DNA of 49,242 nucleotides from an uncultured Ruminococcus sp. (GCA_947624295.1 CANQJV010000011.1:1-49242); one strand, 5' to 3'. Positions 1 through 8,773 are shown, counted from the first letter of the stretch. The notes: generated by a model from the sequence alone, not told the origin. Made by a program: numbers and translations.

Positions 1-24
1 CTGTTCTGCCAAGTTGTCTGTATC

Positions 25-3000
25 TCATAATTTATCACACCATTCAAAAGCATCGCCAGCTACTTCAACATCATCACGATTTTGAAATACAACCTCTTCC
101 AGTTCACTACAAAAGGCAAATGCCTTAGACTCTATTTTTCTGACAGATTCGGGTATGAATATTTTTCTAAGGCTTTTGCACCTGAAAAAAGCCATTTCGG
201 GAATGACTGTCAGTTTTTCGGAAATGTGAATTTCTGTCAGTCCGCAACAGTGTTCAAAAGCTCTCTTTCCCAAATTTTCAAGTTCGTCCGAAATATCTAT
301 ACTTTCAAGACTTTTGCAGCCGCTGAACGCCTGTACACCGATACTCCGCACACCTTCAGCGTTCTTTACGATTTTAAGCCATTTGCTGTTTTGAAAAGCA
401 GATTTTCCGATAACGGCAGTATCATACGAAAGCGTTATGCTTTCCAGAAGATTGCAATCCATGTACACCTCATCATCTATTTCTCTTATCCCATCGGGAA
501 ATACAAGGTCTTTTATGTTGCCCGTACTCTCTACAATAACGCCGTTTTCGTCCGTCTTGAAACAGTTTATGCACTCGGAGAAAATACGCCTTACAAGTTC
601 GGGATAGTCCTTTTCCATAATATCAGTACAGCGTTCAAGTTTGTATACACTGCCGTCAGGACAGGTTATTTTTTTCAGATTTATGCAGTTCCTGAAAGCA
701 AACGTGTCAATTGCAATGTGACTGTTTTTCAGCACCAGTTCTTTCAGGGAGACATTCCCCGCAAAAGCCCAACTGCATACCCGTTCGATATCATCGGTCA
801 GCACGGCGATTTCTCCGCACTGAACGCCGTCTATCAGCATACCGTTCACGATATTGAATTTCGTACCGAGTTCCCTGCGCCTTTTTTCAAGCCAGCCCGT
901 ACCCCAAAATGTGAGCTTACCGCTATATCTGAAGCAATCGGGGAAAATAATATCTGTAGTTCTCAGACGATTCCTGAAAGCCTCGTCACCTGCGGAAACT
1001 ATATCATCGGGAATGCGCACTCTCGCTGAATCGCCCTTATATTTTGAGATACTGTTTTTTTCGTATACCTCAAAACAAGAGTACACACTGCCGATGACTT
1101 CCTGAACCCGCAAAGGCAACAAGTTGTCAGCAGTATTTTTACTTTGAGAAAAGCAAGAAAAACTGTATTCTGTTCCGTCGAGGGCTATCTGTTCCGCAAA
1201 AGTACAGCCGAAAAATGCACCACTCTGAAACGACGTGTCTGAATCGAGAGCTATTTTTTTCAGTGCTGAACAGTCCGCAAAAGCATGGAAACCTAAAACT
1301 GCTTGTCTCAGCCCTATTTCTGTCAAACTGTCACAGCGTTCAAAAGCCCGTTCGCCGATTACTTTTATTTGTGACAAATCGATTTCCGCAAGAGCTGTAC
1401 ATTCGTCAAAACACCGCCAACCTATTTCCGTAACTTCGCATGAAAACTGTATTTTTTTCAGCGAGGAACACCCTGCAAACAGTTCATCAGGCAACACTGA
1501 AACTCCGCTTATCTCCGCCTTTTCAAGATGACGGCAGAATGAAAATGCACCCTTTTCTATTTTTCCCGCAAGCACCTTGATTTCACGCAATGACAGACAT
1601 TTTTCAAAGGCATTTCTCTCAATTATGCAATCGGGGTTATTTATGACGACAGTTTCAAGATTTCTGCAACCTGAAAAGGCATATTTCCCGATAATCAGGG
1701 GCTTATCAAAAATCAGTTCCGTTATCGTATCATCATTGCAATGACTGTACGCAGATATGTCAGTTTCTCCGTAAATGCGTTCTTCTATGGGAATTGCAGG
1801 CGGTGTATCTGTTGCAAAGTCCGTCAGTTCAAGGCTTTTGCACCCTCTGAATACGGCAAATCCCACTTCTTTCAGTGTGGCAGGAATATTGAACCGTATC
1901 AGCTTTTTGCAGTTCTCAAAGGCACTCCGACGTATACTTTGCAGATTTTCCGACATGACAACAGTTTGCAGACGGACACAATTCCTGAAGGCATTTTCGT
2001 GAACCTCCCGAACCGTGTCACTCATTATGATACGCCTGATTTTTTCATTGTTCTCAAAACAACCCTCACCGATAATTTCCACGCCGTCAGGGATAGTAAC
2101 ACGCTCCTCACAACCCGTATAAGACATAAGTATTTTACCGCTGATATAGAAGCCACTCATGACTTGAAAGCCTATTTTTCGGACAATATATGGTGTGTTC
2201 TCCTTAACGGCTATCCCGCCAAGAAAATATATCTGCCCTTTGATAACGATATTTTTCAGATTACTGCACCCTCTGAATGCGCCATCATCAATGCATATAT
2301 TCTCACTTTGCAATATAATCTGTTCAAGGTTAATGCAGTTGCCGAAAGCTTTGCTTTTTATACGCTCAAGGCTTTCCGGGAAAGTGATAGACACTATCCC
2401 CGTCTTGTTGAAAAAACAACTCTTTTCAATACAGCGTATTCCCTCCGGCAGTTCAAAAGATTTCAGATTCACATGGAGTTTATACAGCACACCGTTTTCA
2501 ATTTTTACAGACTGATAAACGCTCTCCGCAACGGCACGGATAACAGGGTGTACAGGCTTGTCCGTGAGGAGTGCCGAAAGCAGATTGTCCGCATGATAAA
2601 AAGTGCCGTCCGACAGCTCTATTTCTCTTATATTTAGACAGCCCGTGAAAGTATCGTTGCCAAAATTAGAACAGTCCACACCGCTGTTGAATGCGATTTT
2701 TGTAAGTTGTGTAGTATTGGCAAATGTTTGTTTTTCTATGTATTTCACGCCGAACGCCCTGAAAATTTTCAGACTGTCGCAGTATAGAAATGCGCCTTTT
2801 CCGATACTTGTCACGGAATCAGGGAGTATCACCGCCACAAGAGAATGACACCTATGAAATGCAAAATCACCGATTTTTTGCAGTCCGTCGGGGAAATTGA
2901 TATTTTCAAGCTTTCTGCAACCCTTGAATGCGTTGTCACAAATTTCAGTCAGTCCATCGGGCAGAGAAATGTCCGTAATCCATGACATTCCCTTGAATAC

Positions 3001-3102
3001 TTCCTTGCCTATGACTTTGACACTCTCCGGAATAACTATGCTGTGTGCTTCTCCGTTATATTCTATCAGTGTTCCGTTTTCAATCTCAAATATTTCAGGC
3101 AT
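25..3102 (-). CDS. BspA-type leucine-rich repeat (LRR_5) protein, apparently intracellular
   Basis: A 1025-residue protein made almost entirely of ~23-residue LRR_5 (Treponema/BspA) repeats. The recurring pattern is 'I..FA F..C..L..I..P..V..IG..AF', for example the C-terminal run around 'IPEMAFFRCKSLRKIFIPE'. There is no N-terminal signal peptide, no membrane segment and no sortase motif, so it is predicted to stay in the cytoplasm, although most BspA-like proteins are exported. The repeats form at least four blocks separated by less regular spacers (for example near residues 185-215, 425-450 and 635-680). The ATG lies 2 bp after the stop of the dihydrouridine synthase gene, so the two are probably co-transcribed. 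The function is unknown; LRR arrays are usually protein-binding scaffolds. The stop codon is inside the window, so the gene is complete. Confidence 0.88.
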   Translation of the reverse strand: MPEIFEIENGTLIEYNGEAHSIVIPESVKVIGKEVFKGMSWITDISLPDGLTEICDNAFKGCRKLENINFPDGLQKIGDFAFHRCHSLVAVILPDSVTSIGKGAFLYCDSLKIFRAFGVKYIEKQTFANTTQLTKIAFNSGVDCSNFGNDTFTGCLNIREIELSDGTFYHADNLLSALLTDKPVHPVIRAVAESVYQSVKIENGVLYKLHVNLKSFELPEGIRCIEKSCFFNKTGIVSITFPESLERIKSKAFGNCINLEQIILQSENICIDDGAFRGCSNLKNIVIKGQIYFLGGIAVKENTPYIVRKIGFQVMSGFYISGKILMSYTGCEERVTIPDGVEIIGEGCFENNEKIRRIIMSDTVREVHENAFRNCVRLQTVVMSENLQSIRRSAFENCKKLIRFNIPATLKEVGFAVFRGCKSLELTDFATDTPPAIPIEERIYGETDISAYSHCNDDTITELIFDKPLIIGKYAFSGCRNLETVVINNPDCIIERNAFEKCLSLREIKVLAGKIEKGAFSFCRHLEKAEISGVSVLPDELFAGCSSLKKIQFSCEVTEIGWRCFDECTALAEIDLSQIKVIGERAFERCDSLTEIGLRQAVLGFHAFADCSALKKIALDSDTSFQSGAFFGCTFAEQIALDGTEYSFSCFSQSKNTADNLLPLRVQEVIGSVYSCFEVYEKNSISKYKGDSARVRIPDDIVSAGDEAFRNRLRTTDIIFPDCFRYSGKLTFWGTGWLEKRRRELGTKFNIVNGMLIDGVQCGEIAVLTDDIERVCSWAFAGNVSLKELVLKNSHIAIDTFAFRNCINLKKITCPDGSVYKLERCTDIMEKDYPELVRRIFSECINCFKTDENGVIVESTGNIKDLVFPDGIREIDDEVYMDCNLLESITLSYDTAVIGKSAFQNSKWLKIVKNAEGVRSIGVQAFSGCKSLESIDISDELENLGKRAFEHCCGLTEIHISEKLTVIPEMAFFRCKSLRKIFIPESVRKIESKAFAFCSELEEVVFQNRDDVEVAGDAFEWCDKL

Positions 3103-3104
3103 TG

Positions 3105-4076
3105 CTATTTCTCCATTTCTCCGAATATACGGATGAGAATTTTTCGCAGTTCCTGCATATTACCGCTTCCGTACATTTCCTGTTTGAATTTTTTTGTTCC
3201 GTGCAGACCTTTCATAAAATAAGAGGATAATTTTTTGATATACGCTAAAGCTGTAGATTCATCAAAAACAGACTCTGCAATATCTGCCTGCCACATAATA
3301 AGAGACAATTTTGTTTCATCGATATGCTTTCCGGTAAGCTGCGAAAAAATAAATGGATTTTCCAATCCACAGCGAGCTATCATGATACCATCTGCACCGG
3401 TTTTGTCCATCATTTTTACTGCATCTTCTTCGGAATATATTCCGCCATTTGCTATCACCGGGATGTTGACTGCCTTTTTTGCTGATTCGATATATTCATA
3501 TATTGTCTCGCCACTGTACATCATATTTCTTGTACGTCCATGCACTGTTATCATATCTGCACCTGAATCCTCACACATTCTTGCAAATTCAGAAACGACT
3601 ATACTTTTTTGATTCATTCCCGGTCTGCATTTAACAGTCACAACTTTGCCGCTTCTCTTGCAAGCCTCAATAATTCTTGAAGCAAGCAGCAAATCGCCCG
3701 TCAATGCACAGCCCTCTCCGCTTTTTATGACATTCGGTACAGGACAGCCCATGTTTATGTCGATTATATCGTAAGCTGATGTATATTTACCCTTACAGGC
3801 AAATTCAAAGGCGGCAGGCACAGAGCCAAGAAGCTGTACTGCTTTCGGGGATTCGGCTTCATCTGTGTAAAGCAGTTTTGCAGTTGCCTTGTCATTGTAT
3901 TTCAAGCCGTTTGCGCTGACCATTTCTGTAAACGCAAGCCCTGCACCGAGTTTTCTGCACATCAGCCTGAACGGATAACAGGTGTACCCTGCCATAGGTG
4001 CCATAAAGACATTGGATTCCGTGGTAATGCTCCCGATTTGGAGCTTTTTCAGATATAAGTCACTGAATTTTTTCAT
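3105..4076 (-). CDS. dus: tRNA-dihydrouridine synthase (DusB-like)
   Basis: A 323-residue FMN TIM-barrel enzyme that reduces uridines in the tRNA D-loop with NADPH. Visible family features are the N-terminal 'VFMAPMAGYTCYPFR' strand, the catalytic-cysteine motif 'NMGCPVPNVIKSGEG', the HGRTR segment near the middle, and the FMN-phosphate-binding stretches 'IPVIANGGI' and 'GADGIMIARCGLENPF'. The last is usually 'MIGRGALGNPW', so one position here is unusual. Length is typical for bacterial Dus (~320). A GGAG Shine-Dalgarno lies 8 nt before the ATG, and a consensus promoter lies at 4185-4213. It is followed 2 bp later by the giant LRR gene, an uncommon partner. The family is secure; the DusB-versus-DusA/C subgroup is inference from the sequence. 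Confidence 0.93.
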   Translation of the reverse strand: MKKFSDLYLKKLQIGSITTESNVFMAPMAGYTCYPFRLMCRKLGAGLAFTEMVSANGLKYNDKATAKLLYTDEAESPKAVQLLGSVPAAFEFACKGKYTSAYDIIDINMGCPVPNVIKSGEGCALTGDLLLASRIIEACKRSGKVVTVKCRPGMNQKSIVVSEFARMCEDSGADMITVHGRTRNMMYSGETIYEYIESAKKAVNIPVIANGGIYSEEDAVKMMDKTGADGIMIARCGLENPFIFSQLTGKHIDETKLSLIMWQADIAESVFDESTALAYIKKLSSYFMKGLHGTKKFKQEMYGSGNMQELRKILIRIFGEMEK

Positions 4077-4184
4077 GGAATATTCTCCGCAATACAGGAA
4101 ATATTTACAGACTGAATATTTTTCATTTCTATATCACCCTATCATTAAATTTTGTTGGATAGTCCAAATACTCATTATATTAAC

Positions 4185-4213
4185 ATTATACCAAATCTAC
4201 AGAAAAAAGTCAA
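4185..4213 (-). promoter_or_regulatory. Sigma-A promoter for the dus-LRR operon
   Basis: Read on the minus strand: TTGACT (4208-4213), a 17-bp spacer, then TATAAT (4185-4190). It is followed by a ~105-nt leader that contains a 17-codon ORF with its own AGGGTG site. The TGA of that ORF overlaps the dus ATG. The rest of the 4077-4359 gap shows no other gene. Confidence 0.75.
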
Positions 4214-4359
4214 GCACGCCTAAAATGAGAAGGTCTGCCTATATATCTTGCTGCATCGGTCTTTCGTTGTTTCTTAGAACTTCTCTATGCTTACTGTCAT
4301 AAACCACCACGGTTATAACATATTTATGAATATTTTGCATATAAAACAGAAAATTTGTT

Positions 4360-5154
4360 TTACATTTTTCTGGTGACGATTCTTTCATTCACTGATATTA
4401 CAAACTCCCTGATTCGCTTATAATCGGGATTTTCAGGTAAAGCAGTATTATTTTCAGCGTATTCAAGTTTCCGCTTGTAATCGTCAACAAGTGCAAAAAA
4501 ATCATCTGTAGGCTGACTGTCCCCGTTAAGAAATCCGCCGTTTCTGATACTCATAAGCAAATCGTGTTCCGCTTCACGATACGTCGTAATTTCGCCCTTT
4601 TCGAGAATATCAAGGCACATAAGATACAGCCTTATAAGATGCATCATATGCTTGCCGATTTTGTTATGCAGAATCGCATTTTTATTGCGTTTGCCGAGTG
4701 CTATTCCGTTCGATTTGTTTTCAAGCCTATGAAATTGAGCTGTCGCATATCCGCTGAACGATTTAATTGCAAGTTTTGACAAAAACATATCACGGTTATC
4801 AAGCATTTCCCTGCCAATATCAGAAAGATAAATATAATGCTCCTGCTTTAAGCCGAGTATTTCTATAGTATTTGGGTTGCAATTCATTAAAAGTTTTACA
4901 AATTTCATAAACGAGTATACTGTCGTATCAGTCGCCATATCTGTCACCTGTTGGAAATCTTCCCCGCACAAAATCTCCTCTTTACTGTTCACCGCACAAC
5001 CCCGTATATCGACATCTGACGTTTCTGTTGATGTGCCGTAAGCGTGAGAACCTCCCAAGCCGAGTAAGATAATATTTTTACCTAAATGCTCGCTCTCTTT
5101 CAGGAAATTGTATTCCTCACCGGCAACAATTTTTTTAATCTCATCAAGTTTCAT
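4360..5154 (-). CDS. Predicted nucleotidyltransferase (DNA polymerase beta superfamily, COG3541-like)
   Basis: A 264-residue protein with the minimal nucleotidyltransferase signature near its N-terminus: 'GLGGSHAYGTSTETSDVDI', that is GS-x9-DxD, whose acidic residues bind metal in this fold. This is followed by 'CNPNTIEILGL', typical of the COG3541/YcgL-like group. Substrate and reaction are unknown. The start was set at the ATG that overlaps the upstream gene's TGA (ATGA). An AAAGG Shine-Dalgarno lies just upstream, and translational coupling is likely. An in-frame upstream extension of 11 codons exists but lies inside the neighbour. The tight pairing with an HD phosphohydrolase suggests opposing or sequential nucleotide chemistry; this is inference. 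Confidence 0.82.
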   Translation of the reverse strand: MKLDEIKKIVAGEEYNFLKESEHLGKNIILLGLGGSHAYGTSTETSDVDIRGCAVNSKEEILCGEDFQQVTDMATDTTVYSFMKFVKLLMNCNPNTIEILGLKQEHYIYLSDIGREMLDNRDMFLSKLAIKSFSGYATAQFHRLENKSNGIALGKRNKNAILHNKIGKHMMHLIRLYLMCLDILEKGEITTYREAEHDLLMSIRNGGFLNGDSQPTDDFFALVDDYKRKLEYAENNTALPENPDYKRIREFVISVNERIVTRKM

Positions 5155-5909
5155 ATTTTCAACACCTTTCTTGCGTATGGTATGCATTGCCTTAGCGTGT
5201 TATCCTTATCGAATCCCGCAAGCCTTAATTTATGGGCGTATTCAAGTACTTCGTCAAGCCTTTCAGTAATTCCGGCATTGATTAAATCATTTTCCGTAAC
5301 ATACGGCTTTGACATAATTTCATTGAATTTTCTTAACCGCATCATTAAAAATTCCTCGTTAGCGTTATTTTGCGGTAATTTACCCAAACCGTCACATATT
5401 GCAAGCTGAACAAGGTCAAACGGCTCTATAACTGAATCAAAAAGTTTGTTCGTTTTTTTAGTTTTAGATTTCGCTTCAGCCATAATATTCGGCATCATAT
5501 GATACTCTACCATTTTCAACACGTATTCAGTTAAATATTCATCAGCCTGCAATCTCTCGAGGAATTTCCTCGCAAGCGGTATCCCTTCTGTTTCGTGCCC
5601 GTATGCGTGAATAACTCCGTTTATTTTCTCCGTACACACCGCTTTCCCGAAATCGTGGCAAAGTGCCGACAACATAAATCCTACCCCATTTTTTACCTTG
5701 ACACGCCGTTTTGCTGATTCGTCCAGCACAAGCATCGTATGCACCCATACATCGCCCTCTCTATGATGAATTTCATTCTGCGGTACTCCTATCAGCGACT
5801 TCAATTCAGGGGAAAATTCCTCTAAATCGCCTGTATTGCGCATTTTTTCAAAATATTCAGACGGTTTCGGAGTCTCAAGCAGGATTTTTGCAAATTCATT
5901 AAGTTCCAT
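5151..5909 (-). CDS. HD-domain phosphohydrolase, related to the HD domain of CCA-adding enzymes
   Basis: A 252-residue metal-dependent phosphohydrolase. The order of motifs 'GVPQNEIHHREGDVWVHT', 'ALCHDFGKAV' and 'YGHETEG' is the HD signature (H, HD, H) and closely follows the HD domain found at the C-terminus of bacterial multifunctional CCA-tRNA nucleotidyltransferases. Here that domain stands alone, without the nucleotidyltransferase head. The nucleotidyltransferase encoded immediately downstream, with overlapping stop/start, supplies a separate such domain. The ATG is preceded by an AGGAG site. No convincing promoter was found in the 5910-6038 gap on this strand. The substrate is probably a 2',3'-cyclic or other nucleotide phosphoester, which is inference from the HD subfamily. 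Confidence 0.82.
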   Translation of the reverse strand: MELNEFAKILLETPKPSEYFEKMRNTGDLEEFSPELKSLIGVPQNEIHHREGDVWVHTMLVLDESAKRRVKVKNGVGFMLSALCHDFGKAVCTEKINGVIHAYGHETEGIPLARKFLERLQADEYLTEYVLKMVEYHMMPNIMAEAKSKTKKTNKLFDSVIEPFDLVQLAICDGLGKLPQNNANEEFLMMRLRKFNEIMSKPYVTENDLINAGITERLDEVLEYAHKLRLAGFDKDNTLRQCIPYARKVLKI

Positions 5910-5952
5910 AAATTCACTCCTATTATTAAATATTTATTTTTTTTATTTGCTA

Positions 5953-5981
5953 TTGACATTTTTACTAAAATATGATATAAT
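5953..5981 (+). promoter_or_regulatory. Perfect sigma-A promoter for the EAL gene
   Basis: TTGACA (5953-5958), a 17-bp spacer, then TATAAT (5976-5981). Both hexamers match the consensus exactly. The coding start is ~57 nt downstream of the -10 box. Confidence 0.88.
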
Positions 5982-6038
5982 ATGTTTATAGCATTGATAT
6001 ATTTTATGAACAATTTATGAAAGAAAGGTGAAAAAAAT

Positions 6039-7253
6039 ATGACATCAGTTTTAACAGAACAGGATAAACTTCTGATGATTCAGATTGAGGAAGCTCTCGA
6101 AAACTGCGAATTCAAGGCATTCTATCAGCCACAATATGATTCAGTTACAGGCAGACTTGTTAGTGCTGAAGCACTCGCACGTTGGATAAAATCTGATGGG
6201 AAACTTGTTCCGCCAAATGATTTCATTCCCGTTGCTGAAAAAACAAATCTTATCCTTAAAATAGACTGGTACATATTGAATGAAGTTTGCAAATTCATCA
6301 GAAAGCGCAGGGAACAAAAACATCGTTGTGTCCCTATTGCCGTTAATTTTTCAAGAAAACACGTCGCTGAAGCCGATTTCAAGCAAAGATTGTGCGATAC
6401 TGTTGACAGCTACGGCATACCGAGAAATTTTATTGAAGTGGAACTTACAGAATCCGCCCTCATGAACGACAGTGAGGCTATTATCGGGTTCGTGTCGCAA
6501 ATAAGAGATGAGGGTTTCAATGTTGCTATTGACGATTTCGGGAGCGGTTTGTCGTCACTCAGCCTTGTTAAAGATATTTCCGCAAATGTCCTCAAAATTG
6601 ACCGTTCACTCCTCAGCGGTAACTGCGAAAACGAAAAAGAACGCATCGTTCTTGAATCTATTTTCACATTCGCACACCGCCTGAAACTCACAACTATTGC
6701 GGAAGGCGTTGAAACTGTTGAACAACTCGGTTTTCTGCGTACCTGCGACTGCCGTCTTATTCAGGGATTCCTTTTCGCTAAACCTATGCCTGAAGATGAA
6801 TTTGGCGTTGCCTGCTCTCAGCGTGTGAAAGACGATTATGACGAGGATATCCTCAAAACTCAAGCTCCTGCAAGTGCTACTAATCTCCTTATCGAGGCGG
6901 TTTTCACTAAATTCCCACTTGTCATTATGTCAAATATTACACGCAACAGCTACTATATGATGACTTATGAGAATTTTTCAGCGACTTCCTGTCCCTCAAC
7001 CGGCACATTTGACGAACTTATAATGCACGGTGCGGAATCTATGCACCCCGATGACCGTGAAACTTTCAGGAACGCTTTCTCAATCTCAAATCTTATGAAT
7101 GCATACAAAAATGGCGAAAAATTCGTGAGAGTCGTCACAAGGCAATGCGGTGACGACGGAATTTACCGTAAAGTTGAAACTACAGACTTCTTTGTTAAAA
7201 ATCCGTCAGTAGATGATGTTCTTGTGATTACACTTTGTCAAAATATTGAATAA
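6039..7253 (+). CDS. EAL-domain cyclic-di-GMP phosphodiesterase with C-terminal PAS-like domain
   Basis: A 404-residue cytoplasmic protein. Residues ~20-255 form an EAL domain that hydrolyses c-di-GMP to pGpG. All key elements are present: EAL at 44-46, N103 in 'VNFS', 'ELTES' at ~135-139, 'DDFGSG' at 165-170, the lysine in 'LKID', 'AEGVET' at 221-226 and 'QGFLFAKPMP' at 242-251. It should therefore be catalytically active. Residues ~290-404 look like a PAS fold-3 domain ('MHPDDRETF') that may modulate activity; no GGDEF domain or membrane segment is present. The start follows an AAAGGTG site. It is monocistronic: a perfect promoter precedes it and a terminator follows. It would oppose the GGDEF protein at 23291-24952. 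Confidence 0.93.
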   Translation: MTSVLTEQDKLLMIQIEEALENCEFKAFYQPQYDSVTGRLVSAEALARWIKSDGKLVPPNDFIPVAEKTNLILKIDWYILNEVCKFIRKRREQKHRCVPIAVNFSRKHVAEADFKQRLCDTVDSYGIPRNFIEVELTESALMNDSEAIIGFVSQIRDEGFNVAIDDFGSGLSSLSLVKDISANVLKIDRSLLSGNCENEKERIVLESIFTFAHRLKLTTIAEGVETVEQLGFLRTCDCRLIQGFLFAKPMPEDEFGVACSQRVKDDYDEDILKTQAPASATNLLIEAVFTKFPLVIMSNITRNSYYMMTYENFSATSCPSTGTFDELIMHGAESMHPDDRETFRNAFSISNLMNAYKNGEKFVRVVTRQCGDDGIYRKVETTDFFVKNPSVDDVLVITLCQNIE

Positions 7254-7260
7254 TAAGTTG

Positions 7261-7297
7261 TTCCGGAAAATTTGCCATAAGCATTGATTTTCCGGAA
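7261..7297. repeat. 11-bp perfect inverted repeat after the EAL gene
   Basis: TTCCGGAAAAT (7261-7271) and ATTTTCCGGAA (7287-7297) are perfect inverted repeats around a 15-nt loop. They lie between the EAL stop codon and the following terminator. This may be an extra 3' hairpin of the EAL mRNA. Confidence 0.6.
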
Positions 7298-7313
7298 AAT
7301 CCAATATAAAAAA

Positions 7314-7353
7314 GTGTTCCTGTAGAATACACTTCAGGAACACTCATTTTTTT
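7314..7353. terminator. Bidirectional intrinsic terminator
   Basis: The stem GTGTTCCTG (7314-7322) / CAGGAACAC (7335-7343) is followed by T7 on the plus strand and preceded by an A-run. It therefore ends both the EAL gene and the convergent eight-gene operon. Confidence 0.88.
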
Positions 7354-7354
7354 A

Positions 7355-7876
7355 TCACTTGATTACAACTCCCCAACTGTTACTGCCGACCTTGCTGTAC
7401 ATATCCATAGCAATATGCTTTTTCTCGTATTTATAGTAAAATATATCGCCTGCAATAGCTGCCGCCGAAAGAACAACGCCCACTATTATTCCAATGATGC
7501 CCTTTATCAGCAATAGCGATACAACCCATACAACAACAAGTGCAACAAGCAGAACCGGAAGATAGAACGACACAAATGTTCTGTTTGTAACTTTTATGTA
7601 ATGCAGTATATCCTTACTGTTCAGATTTTCATAATGACGGGCAATAAAATTATCAGGTCTTGCCCATTTACAGAACTGTTTTAGATTTGCAAAATCCATA
7701 TTGAAATTCTGCCCTGTTTCAGTCACACGATAGCTTACAGAAACACTGCCGTCACCTTTGTCAAAAGCGTCCATAATATGGACAAGCGTACCGGCATTAG
7801 CCTGACCGCTCATTGACTTTGTAACAACATATTTCCTGTCAACAGCTTCATCAATACTATATATGTATAATGCCAT
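7355..7876 (-). CDS. Hypothetical membrane protein, last gene of the TerY-P-like operon
   Basis: A 173-residue protein that I do not recognise. The N-terminal ~95 residues are soluble and contain no clear motif. They are followed by two close hydrophobic helices ('FYLPVLLVALVVVWVVSLL' and 'GIIGIIVGVVLSAAAIAG', about residues 103-142) and a short basic/polar C-terminal tail. The gene sits 34 bp after the deaminase-fold gene and behind an AAGGAAG site, and it is closed by the terminator at 7314-7353. It is therefore the distal cistron of the operon that starts at 15816. It may be the membrane anchor or effector of that system, but this rests on position only. Confidence 0.75.
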   Translation of the reverse strand: MALYIYSIDEAVDRKYVVTKSMSGQANAGTLVHIMDAFDKGDGSVSVSYRVTETGQNFNMDFANLKQFCKWARPDNFIARHYENLNSKDILHYIKVTNRTFVSFYLPVLLVALVVVWVVSLLLIKGIIGIIVGVVLSAAAIAGDIFYYKYEKKHIAMDMYSKVGSNSWGVVIK

Positions 7877-7910
7877 AAAACTACTTCCTTCCCTGCCGAA
7901 AAATTAACGA

Positions 7911-8732
7911 TTACTTCTTTTTTGCACTGAAAATATTCTTTGCAATTTTTTTCTTTTTCTTAGCCTGTTTCAGCAACTCATCTTTTGACATTACAGGAGC
8001 TTTTTTGCTGTTTCCGTTACTCTGAACAGGAGCATTCGCCGTGTCAGCATTGTCTGATGATGACGGTATAGTTGCAATTGTTGCGACTTCCTTGTCTTCA
8101 GCAGGTGCCTCATAAAACGGATTCGTCACATCAATATCAAAACCGCTTGAAAAATCAGCAGGCGCACCCAATTCAGATGAGCTTACAATATTTTCGGCTT
8201 TTTCAACAACAGGACTTGAAACGGATTCTGTTTTTTGTTCAGTTTGTTCAATTTGTTCAGTGTGTTCAACTTTTTGTTCAGATTCTTCTGCCGTTTCGTT
8301 TTCTCGAACATCTTCCTGAACATCAAATCCGCTGAAAAATTCCTCGTTATCAGGTTCAGCAGAAACAGGCTCTTTTGCAAGTTCAACGGCTTTTACAGAT
8401 TCATTTGTAGAAATAAAAACTTCACATTTGTTATTTTCGGGGTCTGTTTCAATCAGTTTTGCTATACCGTCAGCATTCGGCTTCACAACGCTGAAATCAG
8501 AAAGCATAATCGTAATCATCTGTATTGCTTTCGTCTGACCTGCATCACACATTGCATTTATTGCAGGATATTCAGCAGCGGACTGCGATATGTCTGTAAT
8601 TCCGGTGAAAATATCGTGCTTACTTGTGAAAATTGCACAAATCGCATTGTTACCCGATGCGCAATCAGGTCTTTGCTCTATCAAAGAATCTGCATATTCT
8701 TTAACCATATTATAGAAAACGTTTGTACCCAT
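7911..8732 (-). CDS. Cytidine-deaminase-fold protein lacking zinc ligands, with acidic linker and basic tail
   Basis: A 273-residue protein. Residues ~25-110 follow the cytidine deaminase layout, but the zinc ligands are missing: the usual C/H-A-E is 'AAEYPAI' (52-58, Glu54 kept) and the usual PCxxC is 'KPNADG' (84-89). It is thus probably a pseudoenzyme or binding module. Residues ~115-245 are a low-complexity linker rich in Glu, Gln, Ser and Pro with runs of 'EQTEQ'. The C-terminus is strongly basic ('KKKKKIAKN') and includes 'KDELLKQAKK', which resembles two copies of a motif in the coiled-coil protein encoded first in the operon. The ATG at 8732 was preferred to the TTG four codons upstream because a GGTGA site fits it. 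The fold assignment is my reading of motifs, not a search. Confidence 0.7.
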   Translation of the reverse strand: MGTNVFYNMVKEYADSLIEQRPDCASGNNAICAIFTSKHDIFTGITDISQSAAEYPAINAMCDAGQTKAIQMITIMLSDFSVVKPNADGIAKLIETDPENNKCEVFISTNESVKAVELAKEPVSAEPDNEEFFSGFDVQEDVRENETAEESEQKVEHTEQIEQTEQKTESVSSPVVEKAENIVSSSELGAPADFSSGFDIDVTNPFYEAPAEDKEVATIATIPSSSDNADTANAPVQSNGNSKKAPVMSKDELLKQAKKKKKIAKNIFSAKKK

Positions 8733-8773
8733 AATAATCACCAATTTCTTTATAACTCTTTATAACATTTAAC

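Noticed and set aside
82..2637. Long plus-strand ORFs (for example 82-1029 and 1741-2637) opposite the LRR gene
   Set aside because: They are mirror frames of a repetitive coding sequence. They have no ribosome-binding sites, a composition unlike proteins (many Phe, Arg and His) and no family motifs.
4360..5909. MNT-HEPN toxin-antitoxin pair
   Set aside because: The partner protein has clear HD-hydrolase motifs, not the RxxxxH of HEPN, and the nucleotidyltransferase is larger than MNT antitoxins.
7911..8732. Active cytidine deaminase
   Set aside because: Both zinc-binding cysteine motifs are missing.
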